Part shown: positions 14,312-22,736 of the stretch, in pieces
How the letters are laid out: the number at the start of each line of letters is the position of its first letter
Position numbering within the stretch: the first letter of the stretch is position 1
Assembly (NCBI GenBank): GCA_020849665.1
Contig: JADLFX010000038.1
Coordinates: 1-57,584 of the forward strand
Direction of reading: 5' to 3'
Length of the DNA: 57,584 nt
Source of the DNA: Planctomycetota bacterium
GTDB taxonomy: Bacteria; Planctomycetota; UBA1135; UBA2386
Notes under the pieces: generated by a model
What the model was told of the DNA's origin: nothing
Databases searched by the model: none
What the model saw: only the letters and a program-made list of their open reading frames with translations
Program-made: the position numbers and the translations under genes

Positions 14312-15445
14312 TCAGATGCGGCGGTCGCGACGCGCCAGCAGCTCCTCGAGCAGCTTCTCGATCTTGCCCAGGCGCTCGTCGATGCGCTGCACCTTGGCCT
14401 CGAGCTCGCGCTGCGAGGGAGACTGTGCGGGAGCCACCGGGGACGGCGTGGTGGAGTAGAGGTGGGGAACGCCCGGCACCGGGGCGACGGGCACCGGAGC
14501 GGGGACCTCGACGATCTTGCCCTCGGGCCCCACGGTCAGGTAGCGCGAGTGGCCGGTGACGTTGCGCTGCACCTTCTTCGTGGCCGACTGCAGCTGCTCG
14601 CGCACCTCGGCCAGCGCCTTGTCCACTTCCGGACGCACCTCGGCGATCTGCGCCCGCGCCGACTCGAGCTGGCGCTGCGCCGTCTCGATCAGCTCGCGGC
14701 GCACGTTCTCATCGAGGCCGGCCTTCTCCAGCTCCTTCTTCAGTTCCTCGCGCGCCTTGCGCATGGCCTCGCCGGCCTCGCGCTGGGCGACGTTCAGTTC
14801 CCTGGCCAGCTCGGCGCTGGCCTTGGCGATCTCCTTCTGCGCCTCGGCCAGGGCCTTCTCGACCTCGGCCCGGGCCTCCGCCGGGATGCCGCCCTGCGCG
14901 GCGTACTCCCGCCACGCGCGCGCGAACCCCGTGTTGGGTGCGCCGGCGGCGCCGCCCTGGCCCGGGGCACGCGGCGCGACCTCGGCCGCCGCGGCGTCGA
15001 GCCGCACCTCGATCTCCTGCTCCTTGCCACCGCGCAGGATGCCCAGCCGCAGCACGTCGCCGGACTTCTTGCGGCCCAGGGCCTGCTGCAGCCGCTCGAG
15101 GCTCGCCGGGGACTTGCCGTCGATCTGGCGCACGATGTCGTTGCGCTTGACGCCGGCACGCGCCGCGGGGAGACCCTCGACCACCGACATCACCACGAAG
15201 ACCTCGTCGGATTCCACGCCGAGCTGCTCGGCGACGACGTCCTCGACGCGTCCGGTGGTGATGCCGATGCGTGGACGTTGCGGATCCTGGGGCGCGCGGT
15301 TGTCCATCACGCGCAGCGGCGCCACCGCCGTCGGGGCGGCTTCGCGACGCACCGTGGCCGCGCCTTGCGCGGACAGGGGCGGCAACGTGAACAGGGCGAT
15401 GGCCACGGGGGCCAACAGGGCAGTGCGGAAGGAAACGGTGTCCAT
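14312..15445 (-). CDS. exported PDZ-domain protein with long coiled coil
   Basis: A 377-residue protein. It has a signal peptide (MDTVSFRTALLAPVAIALFTLPPLSAQ) and a PDZ domain at about residues 57-150 (RIGITTGRVEDVVAEQLGVE, GLPAARAGVKRNDIVRQIDGKSP, LRLGILRGGKEQEIEV). A predicted coiled coil of about 100 residues follows, rich in Ala/Glu/Lys (VEKALAEAQKEIAKAS through VREQLQSA). After a Pro/Val linker there is a final leucine-rich coil (VQRIDERLGKIEKLLEELLARR). No protease domain is present. It follows the sigma/anti-sigma pair on the same strand, suggesting an envelope-stress or target gene of that pair. Confidence 0.75.
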   Translation of the reverse strand: MDTVSFRTALLAPVAIALFTLPPLSAQGAATVRREAAPTAVAPLRVMDNRAPQDPQRPRIGITTGRVEDVVAEQLGVESDEVFVVMSVVEGLPAARAGVKRNDIVRQIDGKSPASLERLQQALGRKKSGDVLRLGILRGGKEQEIEVRLDAAAAEVAPRAPGQGGAAGAPNTGFARAWREYAAQGGIPAEARAEVEKALAEAQKEIAKASAELARELNVAQREAGEAMRKAREELKKELEKAGLDENVRRELIETAQRQLESARAQIAEVRPEVDKALAEVREQLQSATKKVQRNVTGHSRYLTVGPEGKIVEVPAPVPVAPVPGVPHLYSTTPSPVAPAQSPSQRELEAKVQRIDERLGKIEKLLEELLARRDRRI

Positions 15446-15517
15446 GGTTCTCTCGCTGCGGTGCGCGCCACCGCGTGCGCCGCCGCCATCGCGGCGGAAC
15501 GTGGGATCAGAACGGGA

Positions 15518-16018
15518 TCAGAAGTCCTTGGCTGGCTTGAACACGGCCGGGTCGACGCGCACCGGCACGACCTCGCCGTGCTCGTCGAACGTGAGCTGGA
15601 AGACGTCGCCCAGCGGTGCCCGCTCGACCTGCGGCCGCACGAGCACCAGCTCCAGGCCGTCCGGCCCGCCCTGCACACCCACCACCTGGGAGGGGAGAGG
15701 GTCGCTGGTGGGGGCCGGGGCGGCCGGCATGACGAAGGTGCCGAGCCAGAAGCTGAAGAGGAGCGCTGCGGCGGCCAGGAAGAGGCGCGTGCCGCGCAGC
15801 AGACGCGGCCCGGCCGCAGGGAGGCCGACGCGCTCGGTGCCGGCCAACGCACCGGAGACCGCGGCGCGGATCCGGGCGTCGTCCTCCAGCCACTCGTGCA
15901 GGCGGGCCCAGAGGTCGGTCTCGGTGGCGGCGCGCCGGTGCAGCTCGTTCCAGTCCTCGGGGCTTGCCCGGCGCTCGGCCACGCGGGTGAGCAGGAGGTC
16001 TTCTTCGCAGAGGTTCAC
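15518..16018 (-). CDS. probable anti-sigma factor (single-TM protein)
   Basis: A 166-residue protein with an acidic N-terminal cytoplasmic domain (NLCEEDLLLTRVAERRASPEDWNELHRRAATETDLW). One transmembrane helix lies at about residues 80-100 (LFLAAAALLFSFWLGTFVMP), followed by a periplasmic beta-rich tail. This is the layout of ECF anti-sigma factors. The GTG start at 16018 is chosen because GAGGAG lies about 10 bases upstream; an ATG at 16069 is possible but lacks such a site. It lies immediately downstream of the ECF sigma gene. No zinc-binding ZAS motif (HxxxCxxC) is visible. Confidence 0.65.
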   Translation of the reverse strand: MNLCEEDLLLTRVAERRASPEDWNELHRRAATETDLWARLHEWLEDDARIRAAVSGALAGTERVGLPAAGPRLLRGTRLFLAAAALLFSFWLGTFVMPAAPAPTSDPLPSQVVGVQGGPDGLELVLVRPQVERAPLGDVFQLTFDEHGEVVPVRVDPAVFKPAKDF

Positions 16019-16103
16019 GCGTGGATCTCCTCGGTCACTGCCGCAGCGGTGCGAATCGGGAAGTGTCATGGGTTGTGGCTGCCGCGTGGCGGCGGTGGGT
16101 GAC

Positions 16104-16697
16104 TCAGTGGAGGGCGGCGTGCGGTCCCCCGCCCGGAACGGGGCGGTCATGGGCCGCGGTGACCAGGGCGCGCGCGTTGGCAGAGGCGCGCAACATGCGG
16201 CGGGCCCGCGCAAGGCGCGTCTCCACCGTGGTCTCGGGCAGGCCCAGCGCCTCGGCGATCTCGCGCTGAGAGAGGCCGTCGACGCTGCGCAGCACGAGCG
16301 GCTCGCGGTACTCGTCGGGCAGCTCCTGGATCCGCGCGAGCCAGTAGGACGCCTCTTCGCGCTGCGCCGCCGCGTCGCCTCTCTGGCGCGGATCGCCCAG
16401 GCTCTCGCCGTCGGGGGGTTCCTTGGCGAAGAGCGCACCGTGGCGGCGGGCCCGGCGCCCGGCGCTGATGGCCACGTTGCGGGCGATGGTGCGCACCCAG
16501 GGCAGGAAGGCGTCGAGTGCGCGGAGCTGGCCCCGGCAGCGCACGAGCACCATCCCCACCTCCTGCAGGAGGTCGTCGAGGTCGGCGCCGCGTGGGGCGT
16601 GCGCAAGCAGGATCGCGGCCACGAAGCGGCGGTGTGCCTGCCATAGGGCCGTCAGGGCGTCTCCCTGCGGCGCTGGACCCGGGGCCGGTGCGTGCAT
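16104..16697 (-). CDS. ECF-type RNA polymerase sigma factor
   Basis: A 197-residue sigma-70-family protein. Region 2 reads DLDDLLQEVGMVLVRCRGQLRALDAFLPWVRTIARNVAISAGRR, which includes the -10 recognition segment. Region 4 is the helix-turn-helix LPDEYREPLVLRSVDGLSQREIAEALGLPETTVETRLARARRML. Region 3 is absent, which defines the ECF class. The start is set at 16697 (MHAPAPGPAPQGD); the upstream open frame is compositionally odd and passes through an inverted-repeat region. It is followed by the putative anti-sigma gene and the exported PDZ protein. Confidence 0.92.
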   Translation of the reverse strand: MHAPAPGPAPQGDALTALWQAHRRFVAAILLAHAPRGADLDDLLQEVGMVLVRCRGQLRALDAFLPWVRTIARNVAISAGRRARRHGALFAKEPPDGESLGDPRQRGDAAAQREEASYWLARIQELPDEYREPLVLRSVDGLSQREIAEALGLPETTVETRLARARRMLRASANARALVTAAHDRPVPGGGPHAALH

Positions 16698-16944
16698 GCG
16701 GTTCGAAGCGGCAAGACGCGCGAGCGGGAGAATCCCGTCCGGAATCTCGCCGGGGCGAGGCCTGGGAGTGGCCCGCGACGGGAGGTGCGCTGTCTCCAGG
16801 ATCCTGGCCACCCCCATCGGGGGAACCCCCATTCCTGGGGATGGCGCGACCCGGCACCCCCCTCGGGGGCGGGGTTCCACGACCATGGTGGCCAGGATCG
16901 TTCCCCGGGTCTTCCGGGCGACCCGGGTTCCCCGGGCTGCGCGG
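16698..16944. repeat. intergenic region with 13-bp inverted repeat and palindromes
   Basis: GATCCTGGCCACC at 16800-16812 is repeated in perfect inverted orientation as GGTGGCCAGGATC at 16887-16899. The left arm is embedded in a 12-bp palindrome, CCAGGATCCTGG (16796-16807). The loop contains further C-run/G-run complementarity (CCCCCATCGGGGG, CCCCCATTCCTGGGG). The region lies between the stop codon of the DUF4097 lipoprotein gene and the sigma-factor gene. It could be a terminator without a T-tract or an operator for the sigma operon. Confidence 0.6.
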
Positions 16945-17820
16945 TCAGCGGACGGTGATCGATCCCGCTTCGGCCCGCACTTCCAGCCGGCCCGCCCCCT
17001 GCCCCCGGACGCCTTCGAACCCGCGCCGGTCCGCCCGGAACGTCAGGGCCTCCAGGACCGTGTCGACCCGGACCTCGCCGCCGTCGGTCTCCCCCACCAC
17101 CCGCACCGACGCCTCCGGGCCGAGCGCGAGTTCGACCGACCCGGAACGGGTCTCGATCCGTCCCTGGAGCGGCCCCTGGGTGTCGAGGCTGGCCCGCACC
17201 CGGCCGCCGGCGCTGCGCAGCGCCACGCGCGAGGGGCGGCCGCTGGCCACCACGTCGCCCTGGTTGGCGGTGGCATCCCACGCGCCCGCGCACTGCTCGA
17301 TCCGGATGGACCCCTTGCCGGTGCTGAGCTTCAGGTCGGTGTCGAAGCCGCGCGCCACCACATCGCCCGCACTGGTGGCACCACGCACCGCGAGGCCTCT
17401 GGGGACGATCACGCGCAGGTGCACCTGGGGCTCCCCGCGCATGGAGCGCGCCGAAGGCAGACGCCAGTCCACCTGCAGCACGCCCTCGCGCACCTGGCCC
17501 ACCACCTGGATCGACTGCGCGTTCTTGCGCGCCTCGGTCTCGTCGTCGCCACCGGCGATCCGGGTCGCGCGGATGCGCACCTTGGTCTCTCCGGGTTGTC
17601 CCGGCTCGATCGTGAGGTCGCCACGGCGCGAGTGGATCTGCACGGCGGTCAGCGCCTCCGCGCCCTGCTCCAGATCCTGTTCGGACGTGGCCTCCACGGA
17701 CGCCTCCTCGCGCACGAGGGGATCGAGCAACCCGCCCTCCGAGGCGCACGCGGCGCAGATCCAGGCGAGGCCGGCGATCGCTGGGAGGTGGCGGCGATGG
17801 GGTGGCGGGGCTGCGTGCAC
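16945..17820 (-). CDS. DUF4097-like beta-repeat lipoprotein
   Basis: A 291-residue protein with a short basic start and hydrophobic signal ending WICAACAS, so probably a lipoprotein (the lipobox is weak). The rest is a repetitive beta structure of the DUF4097/DUF2807 adhesin type (VQIHSRRGDLTIEPG, GATSAGDVVARGF, LKLSTGKGSIRIEQ, ATANQGDVVASG, TRSGSVELALG, AEAGSITVR). Each strand pair is spaced about 20 residues apart. The function of the family is not established. The first 172 bp overlap the 3' end of the upstream TPR gene in another frame, an unusually long overlap; see findings. It is the last gene of the TonB-type operon. Confidence 0.75.
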   Translation of the reverse strand: MHAAPPPHRRHLPAIAGLAWICAACASEGGLLDPLVREEASVEATSEQDLEQGAEALTAVQIHSRRGDLTIEPGQPGETKVRIRATRIAGGDDETEARKNAQSIQVVGQVREGVLQVDWRLPSARSMRGEPQVHLRVIVPRGLAVRGATSAGDVVARGFDTDLKLSTGKGSIRIEQCAGAWDATANQGDVVASGRPSRVALRSAGGRVRASLDTQGPLQGRIETRSGSVELALGPEASVRVVGETDGGEVRVDTVLEALTFRADRRGFEGVRGQGAGRLEVRAEAGSITVR

Positions 17821-19316
17821 GGTGGCTGGCGGGTCTTGGCGACGCGCTCCACCTGTTCCAGGTAGTCCTGGATGTTGTCCCTTGGCTTCACGACCTGGGC
17901 GCGGCGGAGCAGAGGAAGGGCCTCAGCATAGCGGCCCTGCCGCACCAGCAACTGGGCGTGACGCACCTTCGCGTCGGCCTCGAAGGCCTCGAGGCTCGCG
18001 GCGCGCTCCAGGTAGAGGATCGCTCGTTCCAGGTCGCCCGTACGGGCGCTGTGCTGCCCGAGCAGGATCAGGGCGTCGCCATCCAGCGGGTCGAGCTCGA
18101 CGATCTCGCGCAGGACCTTGGCCTCCTCCTCGCCCGCTCCCTCGGCCAGGGCGATGCGGGCCTTGAGCTTGAGGAGGTCCTTGTGCTCGTCGGCCTGGAG
18201 ACGGTCGCCGCGCCGGCTGACCAGGTACTCGACCAGCTTCCGGGTCTCCTGCACCGCGCCCCGCGCGATGAGCACCTTCGCGGCGCGCAGCGGCCGCTCG
18301 ATGCCGCCCTGAGGGCTCCGCTCGAGCGCACGGAGGTACGCAGCCAGGGCCGGCTCGTACAGTTCCTGGTTGACGTAGATGTCGCCCAGCATCGCCAGGC
18401 TCTCGGCTGTGGACTGCCCGAGCCGATCGACCAGTTCCAGGTTCTCGGCCGCCTTGAGCGGCTGGTTCATCCCGAGGTGGGCGTTGGCCTGGAGCATCCA
18501 GAGGTCCGCGCGGTCCGGCTGGGCCGCGATCAGGGTCCCGCACAGCGCCGCGGCCTCGCCGTAGCGCTGCTGCTTGAACAGGCTGCGTGCAAGCCCCATC
18601 TTCCAGTCGAGCGTGTCCGGATCGAGGAGCGTGGCCATCCGGTACGCGGACTCCGCGGACAGGTGGTTCTCGACGTTGGTGAGGGCGAAGCCCAGGAGCC
18701 CGAACGTGATCGCGTCGTTGCCGCCCAGCTCGATCACACGGGTGAGCGCGCGCACCGCGTCCGGGAACTCGCGCTGGCGGACGTGGATCAGGCCCAGGTT
18801 GCGCCAGGCGCGCCGGAACTTCGGGTACTTCTTCACCGCGGCCTGGTACGCGGCCGCCGCCTCCTCCAGGCGTTCACGCTGGAAGCGGATGTTGGCGAGG
18901 GTGAAGTCGATCACCGCGCTGGCGGTGGCGCCGCGCAGGCCCTCGAGCTCCTCTGCCGCCTTGTCGACCTGCTCCGCGGAGATCAGCTCCATGACCCTGA
19001 GCATCTGGTCGCGCTCGGCGGCGGTGACCCGAGGCTCGATCTCGGTCTCCGCCATGTAGCTCTCGGCGAAGTTGCGCTGGAACGAAGGCTCCTTCCAGAT
19101 CGCCAGCTCGCCATCCTGGTGCGGCCGTGCCGCGGCGGCCGGTTCGGCCGAGCCCTTCGCTGCGGATGCCTCCACGGCGACGGCGTCGGAGGGCCGTTCC
19201 GCAGGCGTTCCGCCGTCCTGGCTCGGGGGCGGATCGGAGGGCTCGACGGCCCCGCAGGCGGCAAGGGCGAGGATCAGGAGCGGAGGCAGCACGAGGACTC
19301 GCGACATGAGGGTCAT
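17649..19316 (-). CDS. TPR lipoprotein of a TonB2-type system
   Basis: A 555-residue protein. The lipobox LALAAC follows a short signal, with a Pro/Ala linker to about residue 70. At least eight tetratricopeptide repeats come next (for example KKYPKFRRAWRNLGLIHVRQREFPDAVRALTRVIELGG and RADLWMLQANAHLGMNQPLKAAENLELVDRLG). It starts with an ATGA overlap at the tonB stop codon. In Vibrio the TonB2 locus ends with a TPR protein in the same place, so it probably works with TonB in the periplasm. The last 57 codons (after QVERVAKTRQPP) overlap the DUF4097 gene and are Arg/Pro-rich, so a frameshift or true readthrough tail is possible. Confidence 0.85.
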   Translation of the reverse strand: MTLMSRVLVLPPLLILALAACGAVEPSDPPPSQDGGTPAERPSDAVAVEASAAKGSAEPAAAARPHQDGELAIWKEPSFQRNFAESYMAETEIEPRVTAAERDQMLRVMELISAEQVDKAAEELEGLRGATASAVIDFTLANIRFQRERLEEAAAAYQAAVKKYPKFRRAWRNLGLIHVRQREFPDAVRALTRVIELGGNDAITFGLLGFALTNVENHLSAESAYRMATLLDPDTLDWKMGLARSLFKQQRYGEAAALCGTLIAAQPDRADLWMLQANAHLGMNQPLKAAENLELVDRLGQSTAESLAMLGDIYVNQELYEPALAAYLRALERSPQGGIERPLRAAKVLIARGAVQETRKLVEYLVSRRGDRLQADEHKDLLKLKARIALAEGAGEEEAKVLREIVELDPLDGDALILLGQHSARTGDLERAILYLERAASLEAFEADAKVRHAQLLVRQGRYAEALPLLRRAQVVKPRDNIQDYLEQVERVAKTRQPPCTQPRHPIAATSQRSPASPGSAPRAPRRAGCSIPSCARRRPWRPRPNRIWSRARRR

Positions 19317-19990
19317 CCTTGCGGGAACGAGATCGGAACGCGCATGCGGAACCGCACGGCCTGGCCGTTGCGCTTGCCCGGCTCGAACTTCCATTGCTTC
19401 ACCGCGGCGAGGGCTGGCCCCTCGAAGGCAGGGTCCGAGGAGCTCTGCACGGTAGGCTTCTCGACCCTGCCCGAGGGGTCGACGATGAACACGACCACCA
19501 CGGACCCGGGAGCCTTCTTGCGCAGGTTGGCGTCCAGGACGGGGCTGGGCTGGTAGAGCACGCGCGGCTTCTGGTCTAGGTCGGAGAGCGAGAACAACGC
19601 GTCGACGTCCCCGCCCGCCGAGGAGGCGAGGGTGACGAGCTTCACTCCGAAGTCCGCCGCGGTCCAGCCGCCGGAACCCCCGCCGGCACCGGGGTCGAGG
19701 GCCACCTCGAGCTGGGCGAGGTCGAGGGGTGGCGCCGCCTCCCTCAGCTCGGGCGCCTTGGGCTCCGGTTCCTTTTCCGGCTCCGGCTCTACTTCGGGCG
19801 GAGGCGGCGGCGGCGGCAGGTTCGCGGTGTCGACGCTGCGCACCAGCGTGTCCGCAGCCGCGGGCTGGCCGATCACCTGGGTGAGCGGGAGCACCAGGAA
19901 GAACAGCAGCGTCGCGGCCACGGCTCCCGCGAACACGAGACCGCCGCGCCACACCCTCTGCAACCCGGAGTCCGATCCGCGCGTGCGCAC
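19313..19990 (-). CDS. tonB: TonB energy-transducing protein
   Basis: A 225-residue protein. It has a short cytoplasmic start, one transmembrane helix at about residues 16-37 (GLVFAGAVAATLLFFLVLPLTQ), and a Pro-rich and Glu/Lys-rich periplasmic spacer (PPPPPPPEVEPEPEKEPEPK). The C-terminal TonB domain carries KKAPGSVVVVFIVDPSGRVEKPTV and FEGPALAAVKQWKFEPGKRNGQAV. It transmits proton-motive force from ExbB/ExbD to outer-membrane receptors. It is 10 bp downstream of exbD and overlaps the TPR gene by 4 bp. The short spacer is like that of TonB2-class proteins. Confidence 0.92.
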   Translation of the reverse strand: MRTRGSDSGLQRVWRGGLVFAGAVAATLLFFLVLPLTQVIGQPAAADTLVRSVDTANLPPPPPPPEVEPEPEKEPEPKAPELREAAPPLDLAQLEVALDPGAGGGSGGWTAADFGVKLVTLASSAGGDVDALFSLSDLDQKPRVLYQPSPVLDANLRKKAPGSVVVVFIVDPSGRVEKPTVQSSSDPAFEGPALAAVKQWKFEPGKRNGQAVRFRMRVPISFPQG

Positions 19991-20000
19991 TGTGCCGCGC

Positions 20001-20414
20001 CTACTTCCTCGCCAGGCTCGTGGCGACGCTGACCTTGGCCGCGCCCGCCAGCTTGGCCTCGTCGATGACCCGCACCATCAGACCCGAGTGGGCAGCGCTG
20101 TCGGCCTGCACGATCACCGGCAGGCTCTCCCTCTGCAGCATGCGCCTCACCATCGGCTGCACGCCGCTGATGCCGATGTCCCGGCCGCCGTAGACGATCT
20201 CGCCCTTGGCGGTGATCGCGATCAGGATGCTGGTCTTCTCCAGGCGCACGGCCGAGGCAGCCTGCGGCTTGTCCACCTCGACGCCGGTCTCCTCGACGAA
20301 GGTGGTCGTCACGATGAAGAAGATCAGCAGGATGAACACACAGTCGATCATCGGGGACATGTCGATCCCCCCCTCGCTGCTGTCGTCTGCGGCGGTCTCG
20401 CGGAAACGTCCCAT
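20001..20414 (-). CDS. exbD: ExbD/TolR biopolymer transport protein
   Basis: A 137-residue protein with the ExbD signature [34 protein letters not shown]. The intramembrane aspartate (D24 of MIDCVF) is the residue needed for proton coupling in this family. The periplasmic domain ([57 protein letters not shown]) is complete. It lies 27 bp after exbB and 10 bp before tonB. Confidence 0.93.
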   Translation of the reverse strand: MGRFRETAADDSSEGGIDMSPMIDCVFILLIFFIVTTTFVEETGVEVDKPQAASAVRLEKTSILIAITAKGEIVYGGRDIGISGVQPMVRRMLQRESLPVIVQADSAAHSGLMVRVIDEAKLAGAAKVSVATSLARK

Positions 20415-20441
20415 GGTGATCCTCGGTGTGCGTGCGTTCGG

Positions 20442-21098
20442 TCAGGCAGTGGCCGCGGCACGAGTGCCGTGGGCCTTACGGTGCAGACGCCGGTAAAGGC
20501 TCTGGGTGCACACGGTCTCCAGATGCGCGAGGAACGCCTTGTAGGCGTCGAACCTGCGCGCCAGCTGATACTGGAAGAAGACACCGGGCAGCGCCACGAT
20601 CAGTCCGGTCTCCGTGGTGATCAGGGCCTCGGAGATGCCCTTGGCGACCAGACCCATGGTCTGTTCGCCGCCGGATCCCGTGGCCAGCGCCTGGAAGGTC
20701 GCCAGCATCCCGGTCACCGTGCCGAGCAGCCCGAAGAGCGGCGCGGCAGCGATGCAGATCTTCATCATGCGCAGGTCGCGCTCGAACGGCGCGATCTCCG
20801 CGGTGCGCACCTCGTGGAAGGCGAAGGCCATCCGCTCCAGGGACCGGCCGCCGCCGACGAAGTCCAGCAGCTCGCCGATCGGCCCCGTACGCCCCGAACG
20901 GTCTTCGATCCACCGCCGCCACGTGGCCTCGGGCACGGACTGGAAGCCCTTGTCGCGCAGGGCAAACCGCACGTGGATCCCCAGCGCGAACATCAGGAGC
21001 GCGGTGAGGGCGATCGGTGGCATGCACCAACCGCCCGCGATCCAGATGTCGACCGCCTGAACCCAGAGGGCGCGGCCCTGCTCGAGGAGTTCGTTCAT
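20442..21098 (-). CDS. exbB: ExbB (MotA/TolQ/ExbB family) proton channel
   Basis: A 218-residue protein with three transmembrane helices: about residues 24-47 (WCMPPIALTALLMFALGIHV), 118-140 (APLFGLLGTVTGMLATFQAL) and 160-182 (ITTETGLIVALPGVFFQY). The conserved GLLGTVTGM and EALITTETG elements are present. It is the short second ExbB of the locus. In the Vibrio TonB2 system the equivalent protein follows TtpC in the same order. It is 36 bp downstream of the TtpC-like gene. Confidence 0.92.
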   Translation of the reverse strand: MNELLEQGRALWVQAVDIWIAGGWCMPPIALTALLMFALGIHVRFALRDKGFQSVPEATWRRWIEDRSGRTGPIGELLDFVGGGRSLERMAFAFHEVRTAEIAPFERDLRMMKICIAAAPLFGLLGTVTGMLATFQALATGSGGEQTMGLVAKGISEALITTETGLIVALPGVFFQYQLARRFDAYKAFLAHLETVCTQSLYRRLHRKAHGTRAAATA

Positions 21099-21134
21099 TG
21101 CGTGCCGGAGGGTTTGCTGATCATCCCGGATGGA

Positions 21135-22721
21135 TCACGAGGGTTGCGTCCGCGCCGACTCGTCGACGCCGGGCCGGTGCACCAGCGGGGCGAGGATCCC
21201 TGCCAGCGCCTCTCGCACCTGGTCCACGGGTGCGATCCGCCCGGCGTCATCGAATGCAGCCCGGCTCGCGCCGCCATCGCCGTTCGCGCTGGTCTTGGGA
21301 AGGAACGCCGGCGTCTTGCTGACCTGATTCACGAAGCCGATCGCGGCCTTCTCCATCTGGTCGAGGATGGCCTTGGCCTTGCGCGACAGGAAGGCGTGCA
21401 GAAGCAACGCGGGAATCGCTACGTAGAGACCGTATTCGGTGGTGATCAGCGCCTCGGCGATGCCGCTGGAAAGGGTCTTGACGTCGCCGGTCCCGAATAC
21501 CGTCATCAGCGAAAACGTGTTCATGATCCCGGTCACCGTGCCGAGCAGTCCGAGCAACGGTGCGGACGACGCAGTGATCGCGATGAAGGGCAGCAGTCTC
21601 TGCAGGGACAGGCGCGTGGCGAGAACCTGTTCGTACATCACTTCCTCGACCAGCTCGCGCGGCTCGCCCAGGTGCTCCGCGCCGGCCACCAGCATCCGGC
21701 CGGCGGGGCCTCGGATGGCGGCGGCTTCGCGTTGAGCTGCGTCCCGGTCACCGGCCGCGACCGCGGCCAGGAGGGTCCTCACCCGCGCGGGCGAGGGCGC
21801 CCGCACGCGGCTCAGGTGGATCCACTTGTAGAGGGCGACGAGGAGCGCGAGGCCAGCCAGTGCGAAGATCGGCGCCATGACCGGACCGCCCTTCTGCACG
21901 TGCTCGAGCAGGGTCTCCTGCGTGGCCTCGATCTTGTGGGCGTTGCCCTGGGTCGGGTCGAGGGGAAACGCCCCCTCGCGCGTCTCGACCAGACGGGCCG
22001 CGGCTGCGGCGTCCAGGGGATTGGCGAATGGGATGACTGCGGGCTCGAGCGAGCCGAGCCGTTGTTCCGCGGTGCCGACCGCGCGGCCATCGTCAGATCG
22101 GAACAGCGCGACCGGGCCGAGCATGGCGAACCTGCCGTGCTGGACCAGACCATTGGGGTCCACTGCCGAGCCTTGGAACGTGTCCCCCCCGAGCGCGTCC
22201 TCCAGGCGCTCGAGCGAGACCGACAGCAGCGCGAGGTTGGCCTGGAAGACCTCGCGGCGGGCGAGCGCCGTGTTCTCGGCAGCCAGCTTCGCGGTCTTCA
22301 GGGCTTCCTCGTGGCGCTTCAGCTCGGCGATGTGCAGCCGCGACTCGAAGTTGCGCAGGTACTCGTTCAGCAGATTCCCCAGATAGGCGGCCTCCTCCTG
22401 CCGCGCCTGGATCGCGCGGCGCAGGTTCTCCAGATCGAGCGTGCGCGTGTCCAGCGTGCGGCTGCGGTCCTGGTAGGTCGCACGTACCTGCTGCAGCTCG
22501 GCCTCGAGGTCGGCGAGCGCACGGCTCAATGGAATCCGTTCGGCTGCGATCGACTCGCGCAGGCGGCTCAGTTCGGCGAGGCTCGCTGCGAGCTGCTCTG
22601 CCAGCGAGCCTGCGGCCTGCTCGAAAGAGCGTCTCGTCTGCGCATTCTCGCCTTGTGCGGCAACCGTGCAGAACCCGAGAGTTGCGACCATCAGGAACCG
22701 ACATCCAAGAGAGCGTGTCAT
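21135..22721 (-). CDS. TtpC-like ExbB-family protein with long periplasmic coiled coil
   Basis: A 528-residue fusion. A signal peptide (MTRSLGCRFLMVATLGFCTVAAQ) leads to a coiled coil at about residues 30-190 (SLAEQLAASLAELSRLRESIAAE to AENTALARREVFQ). After a beta-rich segment comes a transmembrane helix near 280-300, then the MotA/TolQ/ExbB domain with SAPLLGLLGTVTGIMNTFSLM and EALITTEYGLYVAIPALLLHAF. This matches TtpC of the Vibrio TonB2 system, which is required along with ExbB2 and ExbD2. The neighbours are in the same order: DUF3450 upstream, exbB, exbD, tonB and TPR downstream. Confidence 0.88.
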   Translation of the reverse strand: MTRSLGCRFLMVATLGFCTVAAQGENAQTRRSFEQAAGSLAEQLAASLAELSRLRESIAAERIPLSRALADLEAELQQVRATYQDRSRTLDTRTLDLENLRRAIQARQEEAAYLGNLLNEYLRNFESRLHIAELKRHEEALKTAKLAAENTALARREVFQANLALLSVSLERLEDALGGDTFQGSAVDPNGLVQHGRFAMLGPVALFRSDDGRAVGTAEQRLGSLEPAVIPFANPLDAAAAARLVETREGAFPLDPTQGNAHKIEATQETLLEHVQKGGPVMAPIFALAGLALLVALYKWIHLSRVRAPSPARVRTLLAAVAAGDRDAAQREAAAIRGPAGRMLVAGAEHLGEPRELVEEVMYEQVLATRLSLQRLLPFIAITASSAPLLGLLGTVTGIMNTFSLMTVFGTGDVKTLSSGIAEALITTEYGLYVAIPALLLHAFLSRKAKAILDQMEKAAIGFVNQVSKTPAFLPKTSANGDGGASRAAFDDAGRIAPVDQVREALAGILAPLVHRPGVDESARTQPS

Positions 22722-22736
22722 GGCGGAATCCTCCAG

